Below, one piece after another: positions 27,451 to 35,042 of a stretch of DNA of 64,000 bases. Origin of the DNA: Butyrivibrio sp. AC2005 (lineage in GTDB: Bacteria > Bacillota > Clostridia > Lachnospirales > Lachnospiraceae); contig NZ_AUJI01000010.1 of NCBI RefSeq assembly GCF_000424145.1, positions 124,001 through 188,000 on the forward strand, in the 5' to 3' direction. Both the position numbers and the translations under genes were made by a program. Positions within the stretch are counted from its first letter, which is position 1. Each line of letters starts with the position of its first letter. The notes beneath the pieces were generated by a model, which had not been told where the DNA came from, ran no database searches, and saw nothing but the letters and a program-made list of their open reading frames with translations.

Positions 27451-28710
27451 TTACGCTGCATCATCAAGTGCCGAACCGGCTTTTTTTAATTCCTTTTTTA
27501 TAATCTCAATAGCCTTGTTAAGCTGATTGTCTGTACCATCCTCATTGTACTTTTGACTATCAAGTGCAATCTCAACATCAGGAGTAATTCCTACGCCGTT
27601 TATGTCATTCCCATTAGGTGTAAAGTAATTGCTTATTGTAAGCTTTACGGCTGTTCCATCAGAGAACGGGAAAATTCTTTGTACAACTCCTTTCCCATAT
27701 GTTGTCTCACCAACGATTATACCAACGCCATAGTCCTTTATTGCACCTGAAAGAATCTCTGAAGCACTCGCTGAATATCCGTTTACAAGAACCACAACCG
27801 GAATGTCGATTTCATTCTTTCCGTCACACTCATAATCCTCACGATTACCGTCCCTGTCCACAGTATAAACTATATCGCCTTTTGGAAGAAGCTCACGTGC
27901 TATATCACAGACAGCTGCAAGACTTCCACCGGGGTTTGATCTAAGATCAAGGATAAGTCCAACCATTCCCTTGGATCTGAGTTCCTTCATACCCTCTTTG
28001 AACTGTTCCGTGGTTACGGAATCAAATTCTGTAATTCCCAGGTAACCAATATCATCTTCAAGCATTGTGGTATTAACAGTCTGTGCTTCAACCTTATCGC
28101 GGCTAACTTCAAACTCAAGATAATCAGATTCACCCTCACGATAAATTGTGAGCTTGACCTTCGTTCCTATCTCACCTCTTATCATACCTACAACTTCTGT
28201 AAGTGTCATGCCCTGAACGCTTTCATCAGCAACCTTATAGATTACATCATTAGCCTTAAGGCCTATTTTCTCTGCAGGGGAGTCCTTGATAGTACCTGTA
28301 ATTCTCGGAAGATTCGTATCCTTGTCCATGCTGACATAAGCTCCGATACCGTAATAAATTCCCTGCGTATCAGACATCAGATCCTGATATTCTTCAGGTG
28401 TATAGTACTCGGAATAGGGATCGCCAAGGGAAGAAACCACACCTTTATAAATTGCATTGGCCTCTGCATCCCTGTCTATCTCAGTCTTGTAATAATACGT
28501 TCCTATTGCATCCTCGATTACTTTTACCTTCTCGATTGTACTATCGGTCATGGCTGTTTCGGAGTTGGTAATTTTTCCCTGAACAGGCGCAACTGCGAAT
28601 CCCTTGATTCTGACCACCAGGAAACCTACTCCAACCAGAAGTGCTGTACAAAAAAATCCCATTATCAGTCCGACAAAGAGCATACCCAGTCTGTTATCTT
28701 TTTGCTCCAT
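27451..28710 (-). CDS. ctpA: C-terminal processing peptidase (S41, CtpA-type)
   Basis: A 419-residue membrane-anchored serine protease. One N-terminal helix (MLFVGLIMGFFCTALLVGVG) is followed by a PDZ domain (GIGAYVSMDKDTNLPRITG, then SPAEKIGLKANDVIYKV) and the S41 core: GYLGITEF, LILDLRSNPGGSLAAV, then NGYSASASEILSGAI with the nucleophilic serine and GETTYGKGVVQ with the catalytic lysine. Such proteases trim extracytoplasmic proteins, often cell-wall hydrolases or their regulators. Its position after ftsE, ftsX and an M23 hydrolase-like gene suggests that this hydrolase is a substrate, which is inference. Confidence 0.93.
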   Translation of the reverse strand: MEQKDNRLGMLFVGLIMGFFCTALLVGVGFLVVRIKGFAVAPVQGKITNSETAMTDSTIEKVKVIEDAIGTYYYKTEIDRDAEANAIYKGVVSSLGDPYSEYYTPEEYQDLMSDTQGIYYGIGAYVSMDKDTNLPRITGTIKDSPAEKIGLKANDVIYKVADESVQGMTLTEVVGMIRGEIGTKVKLTIYREGESDYLEFEVSRDKVEAQTVNTTMLEDDIGYLGITEFDSVTTEQFKEGMKELRSKGMVGLILDLRSNPGGSLAAVCDIARELLPKGDIVYTVDRDGNREDYECDGKNEIDIPVVVLVNGYSASASEILSGAIKDYGVGIIVGETTYGKGVVQRIFPFSDGTAVKLTISNYFTPNGNDINGVGITPDVEIALDSQKYNEDGTDNQLNKAIEIIKKELKKAGSALDDAA

Positions 28711-28765
28711 AATTCTTCCTTTCGCCTCAGCTTAATCATTCCTGAATAATATGGAATAACTACTA

Positions 28766-30046
28766 TTATTTCAAATAGTTCCAAGGACTTACATAATTTC
28801 CGTTCAATCTTACTCCGAAATGGAGATGTGGTCCTGTTGATCTTCCTGTTGATCCGACAGCTGCTATTTTCTGTCCTTTGGACACTTCCTGTCCCGTAGA
28901 AACACTTAGAGAAGACGCATGCATATAAATCGTAAACAAACCACTTCCATGAGATATCATAACATAATTACCCATAGTAGAATTATATGCTGCCGCAACA
29001 ACTTTTCCATCATAGGCAGCAAGTATAGATGAGCCACTGGGAGCGGCAAAATCCACACCATTATGCATTTTCTGAATTCCCAGGGTAGGGTGCATTCTCA
29101 TTCCAAAATTGTCTGAAATTCTTGAATATGACGGACATGGCATAGCAAACATTCCTCCGTCATATTTTCTTGCATTCTGAGCAGCAAGTTCCTTTTTTTC
29201 AGCCTCAACCGCCTTTTCCAGAGCAGCGATAGTCGCGTTTTCCTCAGCAATCTGCTTCTCATACTCAGCGATTGCCGCCTCTTTGTCCTTGATATCTCCG
29301 GCTATACTGTTGACTTCCTTATTCTTTTCAACAATAAGGTTCTGAAGATTTTCCTCTTCAATTACCACACTAGCCTTTGCCTCATCAAGAGTCTTCTTCT
29401 CTTCCTCAAGCGCTTCCTTGGTCAGCTGAGTCAGCTCCGTATGCTCAATGTACTCATTCAGCTTTGCCCTGTCATAAGCTGACAGTTCTTCAATGTACTC
29501 AGCTTTATTCAGCATTTCCGAAAAGCTTCCTGCCTCAATAAAAAATTGAATATACAGGTCGTTTCCCTTTTCATACATGAAGCGAATTCTCTTTTTCATC
29601 GCCTCGTACTGCTCGTTCTGAATACGCACAGCCTCTTCAAGCTCCGCTGTGGTCTCCTCGATACTTTGCTCCTTCTCGGCTATCTTCTGAGTAAGGTCAT
29701 CAATCTTTTTTTGTATACCCTCAAGATTAGCATCCAGCTGTGTTATATAGCTATTTAAGTCCGCTTTTTCTTTTTCCAGTGACTTCTTCACATTCTGAAG
29801 ATCCGTCAGGGAGTTCTTCATAGAATCCCTTTCCTTCTTCGCACTTGAAATCTGACTCTCCTTCTGTTTGATGCTCTCAGATGTAACTTTAGCCTTCACA
29901 TGAATAGAACAGTGCTCAGATAAAATTTCAAATGCGAAATCCCTGCTCCGGACATGGTCTCTGAAATCAAAAGAAACTGTGCCCGCAAGCAGGCACAGAA
30001 CCATGACTACCCCAATTATTCTTTTTCCGATTCCTCTGCTGTCCAA
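28766..30046 (-). CDS. Coiled-coil murein hydrolase activator / M23 peptidase (EnvC/PcsB-like)
   Basis: A 426-residue exported protein. After an N-terminal hydrophobic segment (IIGVVMVLCLLAGTVSF) come about 250 residues of heptad-rich coiled coil (e.g. KESQISSAKKERDSMKNSL), then an M23 domain with MHPTLGIQKMHNGVDFAAPSG, YMHASSLSVSTG and GRSTGPHLHFGVR, giving the complete HxxxD and HxH zinc ligands, so it may be an active endopeptidase and not just an activator. I chose the TTG at 30046, ten bases after GGGAGG; the upstream TTG would contain that ribosome site. It follows ftsX by under 30 bases, and FtsEX controls such hydrolases in other bacteria. Confidence 0.9.
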   Translation of the reverse strand: MDSRGIGKRIIGVVMVLCLLAGTVSFDFRDHVRSRDFAFEILSEHCSIHVKAKVTSESIKQKESQISSAKKERDSMKNSLTDLQNVKKSLEKEKADLNSYITQLDANLEGIQKKIDDLTQKIAEKEQSIEETTAELEEAVRIQNEQYEAMKKRIRFMYEKGNDLYIQFFIEAGSFSEMLNKAEYIEELSAYDRAKLNEYIEHTELTQLTKEALEEEKKTLDEAKASVVIEEENLQNLIVEKNKEVNSIAGDIKDKEAAIAEYEKQIAEENATIAALEKAVEAEKKELAAQNARKYDGGMFAMPCPSYSRISDNFGMRMHPTLGIQKMHNGVDFAAPSGSSILAAYDGKVVAAAYNSTMGNYVMISHGSGLFTIYMHASSLSVSTGQEVSKGQKIAAVGSTGRSTGPHLHFGVRLNGNYVSPWNYLK

Positions 30047-30073
30047 AATATAGCAGCCTCCCAAATGCTCTTT

Positions 30074-30970
30074 TTATACGTGTAAGTGCTTACGAACAGT
30101 TGTAACACTTCCAAGGAAGCCAATTCCCACACCAATAAGTATTGAAATGGGCGTAAGCGCTTCGAATATCTTTCCAACAGGAAGAATATCCAATATAGAA
30201 TTGAGCATTGAAAATCTTACTGCCAAGAATTCTGCTGCCTTGTTATAAACAAAATAAATAATAACCAGCGGTATAAGCGAGCCTATAAGGCCGATTATGA
30301 TACCCTCTATTACAAACGGAGCACGAACAAAAAAGTCTGTAGCACCTATGTATTTCATGATATTAATTTCTTCTTTTCTTACAGAAATACCGATTGTGAC
30401 AGTATTGCTTATAAGGAAAATGGAAACCAGCAGCAGTATAGCAATTATTCCAAGTGAAACATATGCTATAAGACTGTTTATTCCACTAAGCGTAGATGCG
30501 GTAACCTCTGATCTGTTAACCATTCTGACGCCATCAATAGACTCCAGATAGGTAACCACTGCAGGCTGCATGGATACATCATTCAGATATATCTGCAGGT
30601 TGGCCGAATCTTCAAGCGGGTTCTCGGTAAAGCCATCTGCATACTCTCCAAGATAATCTGTTTTAAAACTATCCCATGCATCCTGGGCAGATATGTAATC
30701 TACCCTGCTAACTTCAGGTCTTTTCTCAATAAGAGCCTTCGTCGCCAGAATAACATCCTCGCTTGTGCCCTCATTAAAAAATACAGTGACCGACACCCCT
30801 TCCTCAGCAGTCTGAACAACATGCTGAAAGTTAGTAACTATTGAATAAAATACACCGAACAAAAACAGGCAGGCACTGATTGTTGCTATAGACGCAAGCG
30901 TATACCATCTGTTTCGCCTAAGGTTCTTAAAGCCCTGTCCCAGTGTATAAAATAAACTACTCATCCTCAT
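30074..30970 (-). CDS. ftsX: Cell division ABC permease FtsX
   Basis: A 298-residue FtsX with four membrane helices: one near the N-terminus (YTLASIATISACLFLFGVFYS is typical of the first) and three at the C-terminal half (SLGIIAILLLVSIFLI, FVIEGIIIGLIGSLIPLVI, ILIGVGIGFLGSV). Between the first and second lies the extracytoplasmic domain (SVTVFFNEGTSEDV...RPEVSRVDYISAQDAW) that touches murein hydrolases. NTVTIGISVRKEEINIMKYIG is the coupling segment to FtsE. The ATG at 30970 with GAGGG upstream is preferred over a GTG four codons earlier; both overlap the end of ftsE. FtsEX drives septal wall hydrolysis through the adjacent coiled-coil M23 protein. Confidence 0.93.
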   Translation of the reverse strand: MRMSSLFYTLGQGFKNLRRNRWYTLASIATISACLFLFGVFYSIVTNFQHVVQTAEEGVSVTVFFNEGTSEDVILATKALIEKRPEVSRVDYISAQDAWDSFKTDYLGEYADGFTENPLEDSANLQIYLNDVSMQPAVVTYLESIDGVRMVNRSEVTASTLSGINSLIAYVSLGIIAILLLVSIFLISNTVTIGISVRKEEINIMKYIGATDFFVRAPFVIEGIIIGLIGSLIPLVIIYFVYNKAAEFLAVRFSMLNSILDILPVGKIFEALTPISILIGVGIGFLGSVTTVRKHLHV

Positions 30971-31700
30971 CGTGATATTCACCCTCTTCTTCGTCGTGAA
31001 TCACGACGCCTTTTTTCATAGTAATAACGCGCTTATGCATCGCGTTAACGATCTCCCTGTTATGAGTAACAACTATGACTGTTGTACCATTCGCATTTAT
31101 CTGTTCCATGAGCTTCATAATTTCCCAGGTATTATTAGGATCAAGGTTACCTGTAGGCTCATCTGCAAGCAGTATTTCAGGTCTGTTCACGATAGCTCTT
31201 GCAAGAGCAACTCTCTGCTGCTCACCACCTGCAAGCTGAGTAACCTTACTTTTGTACTTTCCTGCAAGTCCCACCATAGCCAGTACCGAAGGAACATTCT
31301 TCTTGATATCCCTGGTGGATTTCTGAATTATTCTCTGCGCAAATGCAACATTCTCATATACATTTCTGTCTTTTAGCAGACGGAAATCCTGGAAAACTAT
31401 CCCCAGTTTTCTCCTGAATTTCGGAATGTTTCTGTGGCGCATTCTGCCAAGATCCTGCCCCATGACTGTTATTGTTCCGTCAGTGGGAACAAGCTCTCTC
31501 AAAAGAAGCTTGATCAAAGTAGATTTACCCGATCCGCTGTCTCCTACTATAAAAACAAATTCACCCTTCCTGATATGAAGGGTGACTCCATTTAAAGCTG
31601 GTGCGCCCGTCGAATATGATTTGGTCACGTTATCAAGCGTGATTATATCATCAGCCAGATCGACACTGACTGAGCGCTTTCTCCTGTTAACTTTTTCCAT
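30957..31700 (-). CDS. ftsE: Cell division ATP-binding protein FtsE
   Basis: A 247-residue ABC ATPase partner of FtsX. VGDSGSGKSTLIKLLLRE is the Walker A loop, FQDFRLLKDRNVYENVA the Q-loop region typical of FtsE, LAGGEQQRVALARA the signature and ILLADEPTGNLDP Walker B. A basic N-terminal extension of about 14 residues (MEKVNRRKRSVSVD) and an acidic C-terminal tail (DEEEGEYHDEDE) go beyond the usual 228 residues. The ribosome site is GAGGAG. It is first in the ftsE-ftsX-M23-ctpA operon and overlaps ftsX. Confidence 0.95.
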   Translation of the reverse strand: MEKVNRRKRSVSVDLADDIITLDNVTKSYSTGAPALNGVTLHIRKGEFVFIVGDSGSGKSTLIKLLLRELVPTDGTITVMGQDLGRMRHRNIPKFRRKLGIVFQDFRLLKDRNVYENVAFAQRIIQKSTRDIKKNVPSVLAMVGLAGKYKSKVTQLAGGEQQRVALARAIVNRPEILLADEPTGNLDPNNTWEIMKLMEQINANGTTVIVVTHNREIVNAMHKRVITMKKGVVIHDEEEGEYHDEDE

Positions 31701-31742
31701 ACAAAAACTCCTCTTAAATCATTTTACAGAACACATGGTGAG

Positions 31743-31779
31743 GTCAAAAGCCGTTTTGTGCAAGCACAACGGCTTTGAC
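31743..31779. terminator. Hairpin after the PucR/CdaR-type regulator
   Basis: GTCAAA(A)GCCGTT and AACGGCTTTGAC form a 12-pair stem with a short loop, ten bases past the regulator stop codon. On the minus strand only a weak U-run follows, so it may act as terminator or as mRNA-end stabiliser. Confidence 0.6.
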
Positions 31780-31788
31780 TTTGGAAAT

Positions 31789-32871
31789 TTAATATCGCTC
31801 CATGTATTTCATATATCTCACAACCATAAGTGCAATCTTAAAGGTAATCGCATCATCAAAGACCCTGAGGTCAAGTCCCGTACTCTTCTGCAGCTTATCA
31901 AGTCTGTACACAAGGGTATTTCTGTGTATGAAAAGCTGTCTTGAAGTCTCGGAAACATTCAGGTTATTCTCAAAGAATTTATCAATCGTAGCCAGAGTCT
32001 CCTGGTCAAATCCATCAGGATTTTTTCCACCGAATATCTCACGGATGAACATTTTGCAAAGCGGAATCGGGAGCTGATAAATAAGTCTGCCGATGCCAAG
32101 CTCCCCATAGCTTATAACCTTGCGCTCATCAAAGAAAATCCTTCCTACATCAAGTGCCATCTTAGCCTCTTTGTAAGAACGGCTGACTTCCTTAATCTCA
32201 CCGACAACTGTACCGATTGCTATATGAACCCCTGTTATACCCTGTGATTCCAAATGCTCCTGGAGCTCAATCGCAGATTTGGAAATATCCTCATTCTTAG
32301 AGTATTCAGAAACATCCTTCACAACAATAACATTATCCTCGTCAACCTCTGTCACGAAGTCTCCGCCGTTACCTGTTATGTGGGTTCTTACGAGCTCAAG
32401 GACATTGTTTTCTCTAACCTTTTCAGCTGCGATAATCATGGTAACCCGCTTGGAATCTGCAGGAATATGCAGTTTCTTCGCTCTACTATATATATCCACC
32501 AAAAGCAGGTTGTCAAGAAGCAGGTTCTTGATAAAGTTATCCTTATCAAAGCGCTCTTTATAAGCGACAAGCAGTCCCTGTATCTGATAAGCAATCATCT
32601 TACCAATCGTATAGGTACTCTCACCACTTCCGGCAGCAATCAGAATATACTCCAGCTGTTGTTCATCATACACCTTGAAAAACTGGTGTCCCTGAACTTC
32701 CTGTGAATCTGCAGGCGATCTGACAAAGTCCCTTACAGACTCTCCCATGTTAGCAAAATCCGGTCTTGTGGCAGCAACCTCATTGCCATCCACATCCAGC
32801 ACACATAAATCAACATGGGCAATGCCTTTCAGCCCATCTATGGTATTTTGAAGGATTTGATTTGAAATCAT
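31789..32871 (-). CDS. PucR/CdaR-family transcription regulator
   Basis: A 360-residue regulator. The N-terminal 120 residues form a putative sensing domain (IDGLKGIAHVDLCVLDVDGN, YEYILIAAGSGESTYTIGK-like), residues 125-270 match the GGDEF-like middle domain of the CdaR/PucR family (AIGTVVGEIKEVSRSYKEA and ALDVGRIFFDERKVISYGEL are characteristic), and the C-terminus holds the helix-turn-helix NNLNVSETSRQLFIHRNTLVYRLDKLQ written as FFENNLNVSETSRQL then FIHRNTLVYRLDKL. Such proteins respond to sugar acids, purines or amino acids in other bacteria, but nothing here shows the ligand. It is a single gene with a hairpin behind it; GGGAG is the ribosome site. Confidence 0.88.
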   Translation of the reverse strand: MISNQILQNTIDGLKGIAHVDLCVLDVDGNEVAATRPDFANMGESVRDFVRSPADSQEVQGHQFFKVYDEQQLEYILIAAGSGESTYTIGKMIAYQIQGLLVAYKERFDKDNFIKNLLLDNLLLVDIYSRAKKLHIPADSKRVTMIIAAEKVRENNVLELVRTHITGNGGDFVTEVDEDNVIVVKDVSEYSKNEDISKSAIELQEHLESQGITGVHIAIGTVVGEIKEVSRSYKEAKMALDVGRIFFDERKVISYGELGIGRLIYQLPIPLCKMFIREIFGGKNPDGFDQETLATIDKFFENNLNVSETSRQLFIHRNTLVYRLDKLQKSTGLDLRVFDDAITFKIALMVVRYMKYMERY

Positions 32872-32975
32872 AGATAATCTCCCACGATTATATTTTCATT
32901 GTTCTTCTCTCATTCTACTCGATAAATGCATAAAAATCCACAAATTTTATCTATTTTTTTGTTAATTTTCCATAA

Positions 32976-33003
32976 TAAAAATTTCAGGACACTTATCCGA
33001 TAT
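32976..33003 (+). promoter_or_regulatory. Sigma-28 (SigD) type promoter ahead of the YjfB-like gene
   Basis: TAAA (32976-32979) and TCCGATAT (32996-33003) are 16 bases apart on the plus strand. Only the first base of the -10 element differs from the SigD consensus. It lies 48 bases before the YjfB-like start and supports a motility link for that gene. Confidence 0.75.
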
Positions 33004-33051
33004 AAGATACAGAAAAGTAGATGCGTATTCCATGCGCAAAAGGAGGTGCCT

Positions 33052-33243
33052 ATGGACATACCCGAATTATCAATGGCATTATCAGCAAGTAAGGTTCAAT
33101 CGGACTGGGGAACAGCTATGCTCTCCAAAAATCTTGATGCACTTAAGGAAGCCGGAAATACCATTGAAGATATGTTGGATGTGTCCGCCCTCGAAAGGAG
33201 TGTAACCCCCGAACTGGGTGGCACAATCGACGTTAGGTTATAA
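33052..33243 (+). CDS. YjfB-like putative motility protein
   Basis: A 63-residue protein starting MDIPELSMALSASKVQSDWG and continuing TAMLSKNLDALKEAGN, the pattern of the YjfB_N family (putative motility protein). The ATG at 33052 follows AGGAGGTG, so the longer upstream frame is not real. No membrane segment or enzyme motif is visible. It stands alone on the plus strand between minus-strand genes and is driven by a sigma-28-like promoter, which agrees with a flagellar-regulon member. Its molecular function is not established. Confidence 0.85.
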   Translation: MDIPELSMALSASKVQSDWGTAMLSKNLDALKEAGNTIEDMLDVSALERSVTPELGGTIDVRL

Positions 33244-33257
33244 TTGTTTAACCGGAC

Positions 33258-33346
33258 GGTAGCCCCATATGTATATGTAGTTGTTTCAGTCTCGTTACGA
33301 TGGACGTACAATCGGCTGAAAAACCACATATACATATGGGGCTACC
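33258..33346. repeat. Long inverted repeat / terminator between convergent genes
   Basis: Arms 33258-33282 and 33322-33346 match at 24 of 25 positions (GGTAGCCCC start, GGGGCTACC end), and a further TTTCAG/CTGAAA pair continues the stem inward, leaving a loop of about 30 bases. A T-rich tract (TGTTTGTTT) follows on the plus side, so it can terminate the YjfB-like transcript; its length is unusual for a simple terminator. Confidence 0.8.
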
Positions 33347-33370
33347 TGTTTGTTTATACCTCATTCCAGT

Positions 33371-33418
33371 GCCTTCCCCCTTCCAGGGGGAAGGTGGCAC
33401 GAAGTGCCGGATGAGGGT
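33371..33418 (+). repeat. Dispersed two-hairpin repeat, copy 3
   Basis: Reads CCTTCCCCC-TTCCA-GGGGGAAGG, then GGCAC-GAA-GTGCC, then GGATGAGGG. The first stem is unchanged from the other copies, while the second has a different sequence that still pairs perfectly. It ends eight bases before the CvfB-like stop codon (opposite strand). Confidence 0.9.
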
Positions 33419-33426
33419 AATAATTC

Positions 33427-34260
33427 TCATATTTTTCTTATTTCATTCTCAAGAATCTCAATCTTACCCTCTTTTAAAAGATGTCCCACGGCGCGTTTGA
33501 ATTCATTCTTACTCATGGACATTTCTTCACGGATGCGCTCAGGCGAAGCCTTGTCCGTGAAAGATAAAACACCACCGTTTTTATCCATTTTATCAAGAAT
33601 AACCTGTGCATCGGTATCTATCTGAAGGTATGCCTTCTCCCTGACACTTAATGTCAGCTTCCCGTCTTCACGAACGTCCACCACTCTCGCTGTTATTTCA
33701 TCGCCGATCTTAATATCTCCGTACAGTTCTTTTTTGGGGATAAGTGCAGAAAAGATATCATCAACTGCCACGAATACTCCAAAATTGCTGCTGGTCTCGT
33801 AAACCGTTCCGCGGACTCTGTCCTCTTTGTGATAAGGGCTGTCTGTGCGAAGGAACTCATAAACATTCATTGTCACGGCAAGCCTTCCGGACTTATCCAC
33901 ATAAAGAGCACACAGTACAGTTTCTCCCTTTTTCACCTTGCGAGTCTGCTCTCTGAAGGGCAAAAGCACATCCTTTTCAAGTCCCCAGTCCATGAAAGCA
34001 CCTATCTTACCCACATCATTTACGGTAAGCATATTTACCTGTCCAAGCATAAGCTTGGGCGTTCTTGTTGTTGCTATAAGCCTATCATCAGAATCCTTAT
34101 ATAAGAATACCGAGAGCTTATCTCCAAGCTTCGCATCCTCCGGCACCTGCTTCTTAGGCAAAAGGACCTTGTCGTCGCTTCCTTCCTTCTCTGCAAGGTA
34201 AACACCGAAATCCACCTGCTTTATAATTATCAGTTCCTGTTTTTCTCCAATTCTTAACAT
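33427..34260 (-). CDS. CvfB-like S1 RNA-binding protein
   Basis: A 277-residue protein of the CvfB/YitL family. The N-terminus LIIIKQVDFGVYLAEKE, then VLLPKKQVPEDAKLGDKLS, the S1 modules (VNDVGKIGAFMDWGLEKD; YETSSNFGVFVAVDDIF), and a C-terminal winged helix (MSMSKNEFKRAVGHLLKEG) are arranged as in CvfB, with three S1-like domains followed by wHTH. In staphylococci CvfB binds RNA and affects virulence genes; the general role is unclear. It overlaps the end of the acyl-ACP thioesterase gene by seven bases, so the two are co-transcribed. Confidence 0.9.
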   Translation of the reverse strand: MLRIGEKQELIIIKQVDFGVYLAEKEGSDDKVLLPKKQVPEDAKLGDKLSVFLYKDSDDRLIATTRTPKLMLGQVNMLTVNDVGKIGAFMDWGLEKDVLLPFREQTRKVKKGETVLCALYVDKSGRLAVTMNVYEFLRTDSPYHKEDRVRGTVYETSSNFGVFVAVDDIFSALIPKKELYGDIKIGDEITARVVDVREDGKLTLSVREKAYLQIDTDAQVILDKMDKNGGVLSFTDKASPERIREEMSMSKNEFKRAVGHLLKEGKIEILENEIRKI

Positions 34261-35021
34261 TTTTCTATCCTTTTTATTTCTACTATTGAATATGGTTTTC
34301 CGTTTGTATCATTTAAAAATGCCGTATAAACTCCATCCTTAATATAAACAACCGGGCTGATTACGTCACCAAGATGCGCCTGCTGCCTGTATTCCGCCCT
34401 GAGCTGAATCCCATCCCTGCTTTCAGCGAGAGTTCTTAAATCCTCAAGTTCTTCTCGCTTAGCAACTGCATCAAATGCCTGCAGAGCAATTCTAATGTAC
34501 TGTCCGTTGTTAACATGATGATTGGAATCAAGATGGTGCATCCCGACCTTTTTGCTATCTGCCTCATAAATCTCGGAAGTATCCGGCATCGCAATCTTCC
34601 TAGCCTCGTAATTCATGGGTAGCTTTTCATCAAGAGGATAAGTCGCAACAACCGCATCATCTATTCTGTAAGGACTTCCCTCTTTTATATTTATCAGCGA
34701 CCACACCGAATTTGCAAGCGAGAGTCTCTCGCCATCTTCGGTATCCATAAAAAAGTTACGCATCCCAATGAATCCTTTTAACTCATAGGGCAGTGTTCCG
34801 ATTGTAACCTTTTCGCCAAGATGCGGCAACCTTTTTACAACTACCTGCCAGCTGTTTATCACCCAGGCAAGTCCTCTTTCCTCCATATACTCAATGGTTG
34901 CAGGTCCCTCCTGCGTCTGAAAGGTTGAACAGTCCTGAAAATAATCAATCAGCGATTCGAGGGTCAGGTACTGTTCCAAATCAGTTTCAGTATATCTAAT
35001 TCTTGAATTAAACGTATACAT
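34254..35021 (-). CDS. Acyl-ACP thioesterase
   Basis: A 255-residue double hotdog protein of the FatA/FatB-like family that releases fatty acids from acyl carrier protein. The first hotdog carries IRYTETDLEQYLTLESLIDY and FQDCSTFQT, the second GMHHLDSNHHVNNGQYI with the catalytic asparagine/histidine region, and RAEYRQQAHLGD near the end. Bacterial members of this family set acyl chain supply for membrane or secondary products. The gene follows the DUF6020-like membrane gene by 21 bases and overlaps the CvfB-like gene. Confidence 0.92.
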   Translation of the reverse strand: MYTFNSRIRYTETDLEQYLTLESLIDYFQDCSTFQTQEGPATIEYMEERGLAWVINSWQVVVKRLPHLGEKVTIGTLPYELKGFIGMRNFFMDTEDGERLSLANSVWSLINIKEGSPYRIDDAVVATYPLDEKLPMNYEARKIAMPDTSEIYEADSKKVGMHHLDSNHHVNNGQYIRIALQAFDAVAKREELEDLRTLAESRDGIQLRAEYRQQAHLGDVISPVVYIKDGVYTAFLNDTNGKPYSIVEIKRIEKC

Positions 35022-35042
35022 GTAAAATCTCCGCCAGTAGTT

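Noticed and set aside
32926..33051. N-terminal extension of the YjfB-like protein
   Set aside because: It would contain the sigma-28 promoter and the AGGAGGTG ribosome site; the shorter start fits the family.
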